The notes under the pieces were generated by a model. That model searched no databases. It saw only the letters and a program-made list of their open reading frames with translations, and was not told the DNA's origin. Source: Collinsella sp. AF23-2 (GTDB lineage Bacteria > Actinomycetota > Coriobacteriia > Coriobacteriales > Coriobacteriaceae). From it: DNA of 18,164 nucleotides. Positions 1 to 7,015 of the stretch are shown here, in pieces; the first letter of the stretch is position 1, and each line of letters starts with the position of its first letter. The DNA lies in assembly GCF_003459245.1 (NCBI RefSeq), contig NZ_QRVG01000004.1:1-18164 (forward strand), read 5' to 3'. Both the position numbers and the translations under genes were made by a program.

Positions 1-76
1 GAGTCCTGAGGCCGTTGCAATGAAAATGAGAATCAAGGTGCGGGTTTTGTCTTTTTGTCTGCGTGAAAAAATGTTC

Positions 77-104
77 TTGCAGCAGAAACCCGCGCGTGTA
101 TACT
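77..104 (+). promoter_or_regulatory. Sigma-A-type promoter of rplS
   Basis: TTGCAG (77-82) and TATACT (99-104) are separated by 16 nt, close to the housekeeping consensus. The predicted transcription start is near 111, giving an untranslated leader of about 60 nt before the L19 start. The AT-rich stretch 45-78 just upstream could act as an UP-like element. An inverted repeat, CGGGTTT (41-47) and AAACCCG (86-92), encloses the -35 box; its role is unknown. Confidence 0.6.
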
Positions 105-125
105 CGAATACGTTTGTTCAACTAC

Positions 126-149
126 GTGCCGGCCAAGGTGGTACGGCAC
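126..149 (+). promoter_or_regulatory. Leader hairpin in the rplS 5' UTR (candidate L19 autoregulatory element)
   Basis: GTGCCG (126-131) pairs perfectly with CGGCAC (144-149). GCC (132-134) can stack on GGT (140-142), leaving an AAGGT loop and one bulged A. The stem lies between the predicted transcription start (about 111) and the Shine-Dalgarno AAGGA (162-166). An L19 leader RNA that binds the protein is described in Firmicutes. Whether this hairpin is homologous to it cannot be judged from one sequence, so the regulatory role is inferred. Confidence 0.4.
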
Positions 150-173
150 CTCTAGAAGAGTAAGGAATTGCAC

Positions 174-515
174 ATGGATTACATCCGCGCAATCGAGCGT
201 CAGCAGATCCGCGAGGACATTCCTCAGGTTCGCGTCGCCGACAACGTCAAGGTTCACTACCGCATTAAGGAAGGCGACCGCGAGCGCATCCAGGTCTTCC
301 AGGGCGACGTCATCCGCATGGCCGGCGCCGGTGCCCGCGAGACCTTTACCGTCCGCAAGATGTCCTTCGGTGTCGGTGTTGAGCGTACCTTCCCGCTTCA
401 CAGCCCCAAGATCGCCAAGCTCGAGGTCGTCCGTCATGGTCGCGTCCGTCGCGCCAAGCTGTACTATCTCCGCGACAAGGTGGGCAAGGCTGCTCGCATC
501 CCCGAGAAGCGCTAA
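174..515 (+). CDS. rplS: 50S ribosomal protein L19
   Basis: A 113-residue protein, the usual length for bacterial L19, a large-subunit protein at the 30S-50S interface. The sequence is typical: a short N-terminal helix ([11 protein letters not shown]), then the basic beta-barrel with the motifs [22 protein letters not shown] and [17 protein letters not shown], and a Lys/Arg-rich tail ([18 protein letters not shown]). ATG 174 is chosen because AAGGA (162-166) sits 7 nt upstream; a TTG at 168 in the same frame is too close to it. The gene is monocistronic here, bracketed by its own promoter and a strong terminator. Codon use is strongly biased to C-ending codons, as expected for a highly expressed ribosomal protein. 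Confidence 0.97.
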   Translation: MDYIRAIERQQIREDIPQVRVADNVKVHYRIKEGDRERIQVFQGDVIRMAGAGARETFTVRKMSFGVGVERTFPLHSPKIAKLEVVRHGRVRRAKLYYLRDKVGKAARIPEKR

Positions 516-549
516 GAAGATCGCAGCGTCTGTCCACTCGTTTGGGCAC

Positions 550-579
550 AAGGGTCACCTTCGGGTGGCCCTTCTTTTT
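550..579 (+). terminator. Intrinsic terminator after rplS
   Basis: GGGTCACC (552-559) and GGTGGCCC (564-571) form an 8-bp stem with one G-U pair, closed by a UUCG tetraloop (560-563) and followed by TTCTTTTT. This is a textbook rho-independent terminator. It ends only about 30 nt before the rnhB start, which leaves little room for a separate promoter. Confidence 0.9.
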
Positions 580-608
580 ATCTGATTTGCATGCAAGGAG
601 GGCCTGGT

Positions 609-1397
609 ATGGCCAACATGACGAGCTCGGTTTCGGCATCGCAGGTTGCCGGAGAGCTGGCAAGCGCAACGTTTGAGGAGATCCCCGCCCTCGTGGAGCA
701 TTATCGCGAGGACCCGCGCCAGCAGGTGATCAAGGCTTGTGAACGCGCCCTCAAACGCCATGACAAAGAGCTTGCCGAGCGCGAGCGCGTCAATGACATG
801 TACGAGCTTATGCATGAGCTTGGCGGCGATGGAGTGGTCGTTGGTGTCGACGAGGTGGGTCGCGGATCGGTGGCCGGTCCTTTGACGGTATGCGCCGTCT
901 GCCTTCCTATGGAGCCGCGCGTCTGGGGCATCAACGATTCCAAAAAGCTCACGCCGGCGCGCCGCGAGTTGCTCTCAGTGAAGATTGCCGAGGTGGCGAC
1001 GGCGATCGGTTTTTGCCATATCGCGCCGAAGGATATCGATGAGATGGGCATGGCCCGTGCTATCCGTACCGCCGTTGCGGGCGCCGTGGCCGATACGGGA
1101 CTTGAACCCGACTGCGTCCTCATGGATGGCAACCCCTTGGGCGCCGTTCCTAACGAGCGCGATGTGGTGAAGGGCGATGCCAAGATCGCCTGCATCGCCG
1201 CGGCGTCCATCATGGCCAAGGTCACGCGTGACGAGATGATGGTCGAGTACGACGCCGAATACCCCGAGTACCATCTGGCCGAGTCGAAGGGCTATGCGAG
1301 CCCCGAGCATATCGAGGCCATTCGCAAACATGGACTTTGTCCGCTGCACCGCGTGAGCTTTTGCGGAAACTTTCTGCAGACTGAGCGCCTTTTCTAG
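609..1397 (+). CDS. rnhB: Ribonuclease HII
   Basis: A 262-residue RNase HII, which cuts the RNA strand of RNA-DNA hybrids and starts removal of misincorporated ribonucleotides from the chromosome. The DEDD metal site is complete: D81 and E82 in VDEVGRG, D173 in LMDGN and D190 in KGDAK. Spacing matches the family (92 residues between the first and third Asp). AASIMAKVTRD and the YPEYHLAESKGY segment follow. About 75 residues precede the catalytic core, an N-terminal extension like that of Bacillus-type RNase HII, thought to help bind the hybrid. ATG 609 is preferred over the in-frame ATG at 591 because AAGGAGGG (595-602) lies 6 nt upstream. It is flanked on both sides by terminators. Confidence 0.96.
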   Translation: MANMTSSVSASQVAGELASATFEEIPALVEHYREDPRQQVIKACERALKRHDKELAERERVNDMYELMHELGGDGVVVGVDEVGRGSVAGPLTVCAVCLPMEPRVWGINDSKKLTPARRELLSVKIAEVATAIGFCHIAPKDIDEMGMARAIRTAVAGAVADTGLEPDCVLMDGNPLGAVPNERDVVKGDAKIACIAAASIMAKVTRDEMMVEYDAEYPEYHLAESKGYASPEHIEAIRKHGLCPLHRVSFCGNFLQTERLF

Positions 1398-1446
1398 GCC
1401 AATTGTGGAGATAGGGACCTTAAAGGTTCTATAAACCTGCTGGTAG

Positions 1447-1488
1447 CGGGCCGTATGCAACAGCATTGCTGCGTACGGCCCGTTTTTT
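1447..1488 (+). terminator. Strong intrinsic terminator after rnhB
   Basis: Positions 1447-1459 pair with 1470-1482 over 13 bp (one G-U), with a 10-nt loop, followed by six T (1483-1488). The remaining spacer up to yraN (1489-1586) holds no convincing -35/-10 pair. It does hold an 18-codon open frame from ATG 1534 whose TGA overlaps the yraN start. Confidence 0.93.
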
Positions 1489-1586
1489 GACGGCATTTGG
1501 TCAGCTTTTGGTTTGCTTCCGGTACTTACCCGCATGAAAGGTGCCCTCATCATCGGGGCAATGCAGTGTGCGGGAAAGGAGACCCC

Positions 1587-2072
1587 ATGAGTGCCGCAAG
1601 CAAAAAGAGCAAGACGCAGCAGCTCAAGGAGCGTTGGGAAAACGGCGAGCTCGACTGCGGGGCGATGACGCCCGAGTTTATCAAGGGACTCAGTCCCCGC
1701 GAGCTGGGCATGCTGGGCGAGCTGATCACCATCGACTACTTTAACGAACGCGGCTACACCTTGCTGGAGCAGGGTTATCGTTGCACCGAGGGCGAGGCCG
1801 ATCTGGTGCTGCTCGATGAGCTCGACGATGTCGTGGTGATGGCCGAGGTCAAGACCAGACGCGTCGCACTGGATTGCAACACGCGGGTCTTTCCCGAGGA
1901 GGCCGTGGACGCTCAAAAGCAACGCCGCTACCGCCGCATCGCAAGCTGCTATCTTATGGAGCATTATCCGCTCAAGGCGATTCGCTTCGATGCCGTGGGT
2001 GTCACCATTCGCGGCGGGCATATCGCCGAGATCGAGCATCAGTACAACGCGTTCGATTGGCAGGTGTCGTGA
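1587..2072 (+). CDS. yraN: YraN/UPF0102 family nuclease-fold protein
   Basis: A 161-residue member of UPF0102 (YraN), a family with a restriction-endonuclease-like fold but no settled function, often found beside rnhB, comM and dprA. Family marks: the LGE helix (G44-E45), the GEADLVLLD strand (E70, D72) and AEVKTRR, in which E87-x-K89 with D72 forms a PD-(D/E)xK-type site. About 38 polar residues precede the core, longer than the usual 120-130-residue family member. ATG 1587 is chosen because AAAGGAG (1575-1581) lies 5 nt upstream; the frame also opens further upstream (GTG 1497) without family similarity or a ribosome site. Its TGA overlaps the comM ATG, so the two are probably translationally coupled. 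A DNA-processing role is inferred from fold and neighbours only. Confidence 0.88.
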   Translation: MSAASKKSKTQQLKERWENGELDCGAMTPEFIKGLSPRELGMLGELITIDYFNERGYTLLEQGYRCTEGEADLVLLDELDDVVVMAEVKTRRVALDCNTRVFPEEAVDAQKQRRYRRIASCYLMEHYPLKAIRFDAVGVTIRGGHIAEIEHQYNAFDWQVS

Positions 2073-3595
2073 TGGCGTTCGAGACGTTTGCCGTTCACGC
2101 GGCCTGCATCCGTGGCGTCGAGGCGATTCACGTCACGGTCGAGGTCTCGCTTGCCGGTGGCGTTCCGGGCATTCAGATGCTCGGTATTCCGAGTATGGAG
2201 GTGATGGAGTCACGCGGTCGTATTCGCTGCGCGATGCGCTCCGCCGGGTTCGAGATCCCACGCTCGGGCATTACGGTCAACCTAGCGCCCGGTGATATTC
2301 GCAAGACCGGTAGCGGCTTTGATTTGCCCATCGCCATCGCGGTTCTGGCGGCCGATGGGCAGATTCCCCGCGACAACCTCGATCGCTGCCTTATCGCCGG
2401 CGAGCTCGGCTTGGACGGTACGGTGCTTCCTGTCAAGGGCGAGGTGGCGTTTCAGCTATTGGCGCGTGATATGGGGCTGTCCTTTATCGCCGGCAGGTCC
2501 GATCAGCATGTGCCGCTTGCGGGCGTGGATTGTGGATTCATCGATCATTTGTCTCAGCTTGCCCATGGCATGGGCGATGCCGCGCGGCACTACTTGGATT
2601 CTGAAGTGCTCGAGGCGACCTTTGAGCCCGAGCTCGACTATGCCGACGTGCTAGGGCAGGAGGTTGCCAAACGCGGCATGGCGCTTGCGGCGGCAGGAGA
2701 ACTCGGTTTGCTTATGATCGGGTCCCCGGGATCGGGCAAGACGATGCTCGCGCGTCGTATGACCGGCATCCTGCCCGAGCTTTCCGTTGAGGATCAACAG
2801 GAGGCGCTGTGCATCCATTCGGTTTTGGGTGAGAACATTGATGGCTTGTTGGCGGGGCACCGGCCCTTCCGCAGCCCCCATCACAGTATTTCGACCGCAG
2901 GTCTTATCGGCGGTGGGCGCCCGGTGCACCCGGGTGAGATTAGCCTTGCTCATGGCGGCGTGCTATTTTTGGACGAGCTTGCCGAGTTTCCCACGGGTGT
3001 GCTGCAGACGCTGCGTCAGCCCATCGAACGCGGCTATGTGAGGATCGTGCGCGTCGACGGGGCTTTTACCTTCCCGTCGCGCTTTCAGCTGCTGGCTGCG
3101 AGCAATCCCTGCCCCTGCGGCTTTTTGGGCGATCGTGAGGTACCGTGTCGCTGCTCGGCGGCGATGGTCGAGCGCTATCGGTCTAAACTGCGCGGTCCTT
3201 TGGCCGACCGTATCGACATGATGATCGATGTGACCCGTCCCGACCCTCAGGTGATTATCGAGGGCGCGGAGGGTATGTCGTCTGCCGAGTTACGTGACTA
3301 CGTTGTGCGCGGTCGCGCTTTTCGCGCTTGGCGCGAATCCCGTATGGACGATGCGGATGCCGAGGCCGAGGATGACGAGACACGGTCCATTGACGGCGTC
3401 GTTTCGACCTTTGAGCTCGATGATGCGGCGGAGAAGTGTGTGCTCGGCCTGTCGAAGCGCACGCATCTCACGGGCCGCGGCATCGTGCGCCTGGTGCGTA
3501 TCGCGCGTACAATCGCCGACGTCGCCGAGAGCGAGCAAGTGACGCAGGACCACGTGCTCGAGGCGGCGATGTACCAGGGAAGGAGGGACCAATGA
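2072..3595 (+). CDS. comM: ComM/YifB-family AAA+ ATPase (Mg-chelatase-like)
   Basis: A 507-residue YifB/ComM protein. ComM is a hexameric helicase that drives branch migration of incoming single strands in natural transformation, but homologues also occur in bacteria not known to be competent. The N-terminal Lon-protease-like domain (about 1-185; LAGGVPGIQMLGIP and VNLAPGDIRKTGSGFDLPIA) is followed by the AAA+ module: Walker A GSPGSGKT at 217-224, the HSIS/GGG region, Walker B VLFLDE at 297-302, and a four-cysteine segment (NPCPCGFLGDREVPCRCS) typical of the family. The C-terminal Mg-chelatase domain has LRGPLADRIDMMIDV and LSKRTHLTGRG. ATG 2072 shares its A with the yraN stop; a GTG at 2069 is an alternative. 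It overlaps dprA at the 3' end. Confidence 0.95.
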   Translation: MAFETFAVHAACIRGVEAIHVTVEVSLAGGVPGIQMLGIPSMEVMESRGRIRCAMRSAGFEIPRSGITVNLAPGDIRKTGSGFDLPIAIAVLAADGQIPRDNLDRCLIAGELGLDGTVLPVKGEVAFQLLARDMGLSFIAGRSDQHVPLAGVDCGFIDHLSQLAHGMGDAARHYLDSEVLEATFEPELDYADVLGQEVAKRGMALAAAGELGLLMIGSPGSGKTMLARRMTGILPELSVEDQQEALCIHSVLGENIDGLLAGHRPFRSPHHSISTAGLIGGGRPVHPGEISLAHGGVLFLDELAEFPTGVLQTLRQPIERGYVRIVRVDGAFTFPSRFQLLAASNPCPCGFLGDREVPCRCSAAMVERYRSKLRGPLADRIDMMIDVTRPDPQVIIEGAEGMSSAELRDYVVRGRAFRAWRESRMDDADAEAEDDETRSIDGVVSTFELDDAAEKCVLGLSKRTHLTGRGIVRLVRIARTIADVAESEQVTQDHVLEAAMYQGRRDQ

Positions 3596-4527
3596 TGGCC
3601 GAGGGGACCTTCGAGCTGCATCCAGGTGACGCGTTGTATCCCGAGACCGTTTTGGAGCTTTCTGATGTACCCCAGACACTCTATGTGCGCGGCAACCCCG
3701 AGGTGCTTTCGACGCCCGCGCTCTCCATCATCGGCGCGCGCAAGGCCTCTCCGTATGGTCTTGCCGTGGCAGAGCTTGCGGCAAAGGTTGCGGTCGAGGC
3801 GGGCGTGACAGTAGTTTCGGGCGGCGCGGTCGGTTGTGACCAGGCCTCGGGTTGGGCTGCGGTCAATGCCGGCGGCAAACACGTCGTGGTGCTGGGGACG
3901 GGCGCCGACGTGGTCTACCCGCGTTCGAGCGCGGGGCTTATTACGCGCACGCTCGATACGGGTGGCGCGGTCGTGTCGATCTCTCCGTGGGGCATGGGTC
4001 CGCGCAAGTTTGCCTTTCCGCGCCGCAATCGCGTAATCGCGGCCCTGTCGCAAGCCCTCTTTGTATCCGAGGCGGGTATGCCTTCCGGGACGTTTTCTAC
4101 AGCCGAGGCTGCTATGGATTTGGGGCGAGAACTTCTTGCCGTGCCAGGGTCGATCCTATCGCCCGAGTCGCGTGGCACGAATTACCTCATTGCGAACGGT
4201 GCCTGCTGCATCATCGACGAGGAATCTATCGAGATGGCTATTTCACGCATCTACGGCACCCTGCGCTACTCGCGCCCCGATGCTCCCGGCATTGCCGACC
4301 TGGATCAAACACAGCAGACCGTGATGCATGCGCTCATCGCCTCTCCGCTCAAGGTCGACGACATCGCGGCGCTCGTCTCGCTCGATGCCGTCGGCGTACT
4401 CAAGCTCTTGGGTTCGCTTGAGCTCGAGGGCCTTATCGAGCGCATGATGGATGGAAGGTATGCGCCCTCCAAGTTTGCCCTTCACGCCCAGACGCCCTTC
4501 GGTCACAATGGAAAACGTGTCAATTAG
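3592..4527 (+). CDS. dprA: DNA-processing protein DprA
   Basis: A 311-residue DprA/Smf. DprA binds incoming single-stranded DNA and loads RecA during transformation; homologues are nearly universal. The Rossmann-type DprA core shows SIIGARKAS (46-53), VVVLGTGADVVYP (98-110), FPRRNRVIAALS (142-153) and an AVPGS...SRGTNYLIANGA block (183-204). A winged-helix domain follows (about 240-290). The usual SGxAxGID..AH motif reads SGGAVGCDQASG here, so the customary His is missing. The N-terminal SAM-like domain of longer DprA proteins is shortened. Two adjacent ATGs (3592, 3595) follow AGGAGG (3581-3586); 3592 overlaps the comM stop. The gene ends 14 nt before trmFO. Confidence 0.94.
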   Translation: MMAEGTFELHPGDALYPETVLELSDVPQTLYVRGNPEVLSTPALSIIGARKASPYGLAVAELAAKVAVEAGVTVVSGGAVGCDQASGWAAVNAGGKHVVVLGTGADVVYPRSSAGLITRTLDTGGAVVSISPWGMGPRKFAFPRRNRVIAALSQALFVSEAGMPSGTFSTAEAAMDLGRELLAVPGSILSPESRGTNYLIANGACCIIDEESIEMAISRIYGTLRYSRPDAPGIADLDQTQQTVMHALIASPLKVDDIAALVSLDAVGVLKLLGSLELEGLIERMMDGRYAPSKFALHAQTPFGHNGKRVN

Positions 4528-4541
4528 AAAGGTGTTTGCAG

Positions 4542-5879
4542 ATGCTGTTTGATCAGGTGACGGTTATCGGTGGCGGTCTGGCGGGTTCGGAATGCGCGAT
4601 TCAGCTGGCAGACCGCGGGTTTGCCGTAAAGCTGTGCGAGATGCGCCCCCAGGTGAGCTCCCCGGCCCACCATACCGATCACCTGGCAGAGCTCGTCTGC
4701 TCCAATTCGTTTAAGTCGACCCGTCCGGATTCCGCGGCTGGTTTGCTGAAAGCTGAGCTTGAGCGCATGGGTTCAGTCCTGCTCGATTGCGCCCATCGCG
4801 CGGCTGTTCCCGCCGGTGGTGCCTTGGCGGTCGACCGCGTCAAGTTTTCCGAGCTTGTCGAGGCCGAGGTTGCCGCCCGTCCCAATATCGAGATCATTCA
4901 CGGCGAGGTCACGCAGATTCCCGAGGGCCATGTGGTCATTGCCGCCGGCCCCCTGTGCTCGCCGGCGCTGAGCGAAGAGGTCATGAAGCTCGTCGGTGGC
5001 GACGCCCTTGCGTTCTTCGATGCCGCGGCGCCGATCGTCGATGCCTCCACGCTCGATATGGACGTGCTGTTCTCGCAGTCGCGCTACGAGGAACAGGGGA
5101 GCGGCGACTATCTCAACGCTCCACTCAATAAGGAGGAGTACGAGGCCTTTATCGAGGCGCTTACCACGGCCGACCGCGTGGTGCTCAAGGACTTTGAGGG
5201 CGGCGATCTGTTCCAGGCATGCCAGCCTGCCGAGGAGGTTGCGCGCACCGGCAAGGACGCCATTCGCTTTGGCGCCATGAAGCCCGTCGGCCTCACCGAC
5301 CCGCGTACCGGACGTCGCCCCTGGGCGGCGATTCAACTGCGTGCCGAGAACAAGGAGAAGACCGCCTATAACCTGGTGGGCTTCCAGACCAACCTGACCT
5401 TTGGCGAGCAGAAGCGCGTCTTCCATATGGTGCCGGGTCTGGAGAACGCCGAGTTCTTCCGCTACGGTGTCATGCACCGCAATACCTTTGTCGACGCCCC
5501 GCACGTGCTCGATGGCACCTTTGCCGTGCCCGGTACCGGCGTGCGCCTGGCCGGTCAGATCACCGGCACCGAGGGCTATATGGAGGCCGTGGCGACCGGT
5601 CTGCTCGCGGCGCTCAACACCTATGCCGAGGCTATCGGTGCCGCGGGCGTCGAGCTGCCGCGCGTGGGCGCCCTGGGCGCGCTCGTGGGCTATGCGACCG
5701 ATCCGGCAACGGTGGACTATCAGCCCATGCACGTCAACTTTGGCTTGGTGCCGCCGCTCGAGGACGGCAAGCGCCGCAGTAAGCGCGACCGCTACCAGGC
5801 CTATGCGGACCGTGCGCTCGAGGCTCTTGATGCCTATCTGGCAACTCGCCCCGATCTGTTTGGAGGCGACCGGTCATAG
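4542..5879 (+). CDS. trmFO: tRNA (uracil-54-C5)-methyltransferase, folate/FAD-dependent (TrmFO)
   Basis: A 445-residue TrmFO (Gid). It makes ribothymidine-54 in the tRNA T-loop using methylenetetrahydrofolate and FADH2, the route used in most Gram-positives instead of the SAM-dependent TrmA. The N-terminal FAD-binding motif is VIGGGLAGSECA (8-19), followed by CEMRP and the family hallmark AELVCSNSFKS. Cys53 there aligns with the catalytic-site cysteine of the Bacillus enzyme, and the second expected cysteine is C227 in FQACQPAEEVARTG. The C-terminal half (LVGFQTNLTFGEQKRVF, LAGQITGTEGYMEA, MHVNFGLVPPL) is typical. ATG 4542 is preferred to the in-frame TTG 4536, which crowds the AAAGG site (4528-4532). 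The trmFO-xerC pair matches the trmFO-codV order of Bacillus. Confidence 0.97.
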   Translation: MLFDQVTVIGGGLAGSECAIQLADRGFAVKLCEMRPQVSSPAHHTDHLAELVCSNSFKSTRPDSAAGLLKAELERMGSVLLDCAHRAAVPAGGALAVDRVKFSELVEAEVAARPNIEIIHGEVTQIPEGHVVIAAGPLCSPALSEEVMKLVGGDALAFFDAAAPIVDASTLDMDVLFSQSRYEEQGSGDYLNAPLNKEEYEAFIEALTTADRVVLKDFEGGDLFQACQPAEEVARTGKDAIRFGAMKPVGLTDPRTGRRPWAAIQLRAENKEKTAYNLVGFQTNLTFGEQKRVFHMVPGLENAEFFRYGVMHRNTFVDAPHVLDGTFAVPGTGVRLAGQITGTEGYMEAVATGLLAALNTYAEAIGAAGVELPRVGALGALVGYATDPATVDYQPMHVNFGLVPPLEDGKRRSKRDRYQAYADRALEALDAYLATRPDLFGGDRS

Positions 5880-6796
5880 CCTTTGACCTGTACGACACCG
5901 TCGACTCGTTTATCGCCTATATCGCACGTGTCGAGGGACTTTCTCCCAACACGGTGACGGCCTATGGCTCGAGGCTGGAGCGCTTTGCTGCCTGGTGCGA
6001 GCGCGAGGATATCGATGCTTTCGCTGCCGACGTGCGCACCATTCGTCGCTATCTTGCCGAGCTTTCGCGTGAGCAGGTTGCTCCCCGAACGCTTGCGGCG
6101 CATCTGTCGGCTATCCGATCGCTCTATCGATGGATGGCTGCCGAGGGGGTCGTGGAGGGCGATGCGGTCTCGGCAATTTCCTCGCCCAAGCTCCCGCGCG
6201 ATCTGCCCGGTGTGCTGACGAACCAACAGGTGGAGGCGCTCCTCAAAGCCCCTGATACCTCAACCCCCGCGGGACTGCGCGATGCGGCGATGCTCGAGCT
6301 GCTCTATGCCTCGGGTGCTCGTATCTCTGAGCTCGCAGCACTCAATGTGGAGTCCATCGCTTGGTCCGAACGCACGCTGCGCCTGTGGGGCAAGGGGAGC
6401 AAGGAACGTATCGTCCCTCTGTATCGTCGCGCGCTCGAGGCGACGCGTCTCTATATTGAGGAGGGGCGGCCGGAGTTGCTCGCTCAGGCAAAGCGCCGTG
6501 ACCCCACTACCGGGCCGCATCCGCTGCTTATATCGGCGCGCGGTAATCGCATGAGTGCCGCCATGCTCAGGCGGCGGTTCCATACTCTGGCGACACTCGC
6601 CGGCATTCCGGCCGACATCGCCCCGCATGCGATGCGCCATACCTTTGCGACCGACTTGCTCGAGGGCGGTGCGGACCTGCGCTCGGTTCAAGAGCTGCTG
6701 GGTCATGCGAGCCTGTCCACGACGCAGATCTACACGCACCTCACGCCCGATCGGCTCAAACGTGCCGTGGCTCAAGCCCATCCCCGAGGCGAATAG
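5876..6796 (+). CDS. xerC: Tyrosine recombinase XerC-like, probable non-canonical ATA start
   Basis: A tyrosine recombinase of the XerC/XerD/CodV type, which resolves chromosome dimers at dif with a partner recombinase. All catalytic residues are present, numbered from 5876: R149 (GARISE), K173 (GKGSKER), H251 and R254 (HAMRHT), H277 (LGHAS) and nucleophile Y286 (QIYTHL). The core-binding domain begins with FIAYIARVEGLSPNTVTAY, which lies before the first canonical start, GTG 5954. Between the stop at 5828 and 5954 this frame has no ATG, GTG or TTG. ATA 5876 overlaps the trmFO stop and follows GGAGG (5862-5866) by 9 nt, giving 306 residues, near the usual 300. CTG 5888 is another option. Starting at 5954 would give 280 residues and lose the first helix. 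Confidence 0.9.
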   Translation: MAFDLYDTVDSFIAYIARVEGLSPNTVTAYGSRLERFAAWCEREDIDAFAADVRTIRRYLAELSREQVAPRTLAAHLSAIRSLYRWMAAEGVVEGDAVSAISSPKLPRDLPGVLTNQQVEALLKAPDTSTPAGLRDAAMLELLYASGARISELAALNVESIAWSERTLRLWGKGSKERIVPLYRRALEATRLYIEEGRPELLAQAKRRDPTTGPHPLLISARGNRMSAAMLRRRFHTLATLAGIPADIAPHAMRHTFATDLLEGGADLRSVQELLGHASLSTTQIYTHLTPDRLKRAVAQAHPRGE

Positions 6797-6845
6797 TGGC
6801 TGGGACGTCCCGCGCCGCACTCAGGTGTGTGGTTTTGATTGCGGG

Positions 6846-6874
6846 TTGGCACGAAGATGCATTCCTGCTATCAT
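6846..6874 (+). promoter_or_regulatory. Extended -10 promoter of rpsB-tsf
   Basis: TTGGCA (6846-6851) and TATCAT (6869-6874) are separated by 17 nt, and TGC directly before the -10 makes it an extended -10 element. Predicted transcription start is about 6881, giving a leader of roughly 135 nt to the rpsB ATG. A strong promoter is expected for S2 and EF-Ts. Confidence 0.7.
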
Positions 6875-6881
6875 TCATCGG

Positions 6882-7009
6882 GTTGCTTCACGGCAACATG
6901 TTTTTATCACGCACGCGCGGCTACTTCATACCGTGGTGCCCGGGCTTTGGTAGCACATGTCCGGGTTGGTTTTGGAGGATGACCCCGCGCGGAGGCAAAC
7001 CACAGGAGG
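6882..7009 (+). promoter_or_regulatory. Structured 5' leader of rpsB with Shine-Dalgarno
   Basis: The predicted leader carries a small hairpin at its 5' end (GTTGC 6882-6886 with GCAAC 6893-6897, plus a U-G pair). Further on are G+C-rich complementary patches, including CCCGG and CCGGG around 6942-6965, that could fold into a longer stem. AGGAGG (7004-7009) precedes the rpsB ATG by 6 nt. Leaders that let S2 repress its own mRNA are known in several bacterial groups. That this one does so is inferred. Confidence 0.35.
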
Positions 7010-7015
7010 TTTAAC

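Noticed and set aside
2..163. Open frame running in from the left edge to TAA at 161
   Set aside because: It runs through the rplS promoter and hairpin, has AT-rich non-biased codons and no recognisable protein. A real upstream gene tail cannot be shown from these bases.
1398..1446. Small complementary patches (ACCTT/AAGGT, AGGTT/AACCT) after rnhB
   Set aside because: Stems of about five pairs, A/T-rich and overlapping each other. They are within what chance gives, and the strong terminator just after explains the end of the transcript.
1487..1515. TTGACG after the rnhB terminator as a -35 box for yraN
   Set aside because: No TATAAT-like hexamer lies 15-19 nt downstream (the 17-nt position reads GTTTGC), so a promoter cannot be supported.
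6796..7014. 72-codon plus-strand open frame from GTG overlapping the xerC stop to just before rpsB
   Set aside because: It contains the rpsB promoter and leader hairpin, has rare codons (ATA, TTA, CTA, AGG) and a Cys/Trp-rich translation unlike a folded protein. It is treated as leader DNA.
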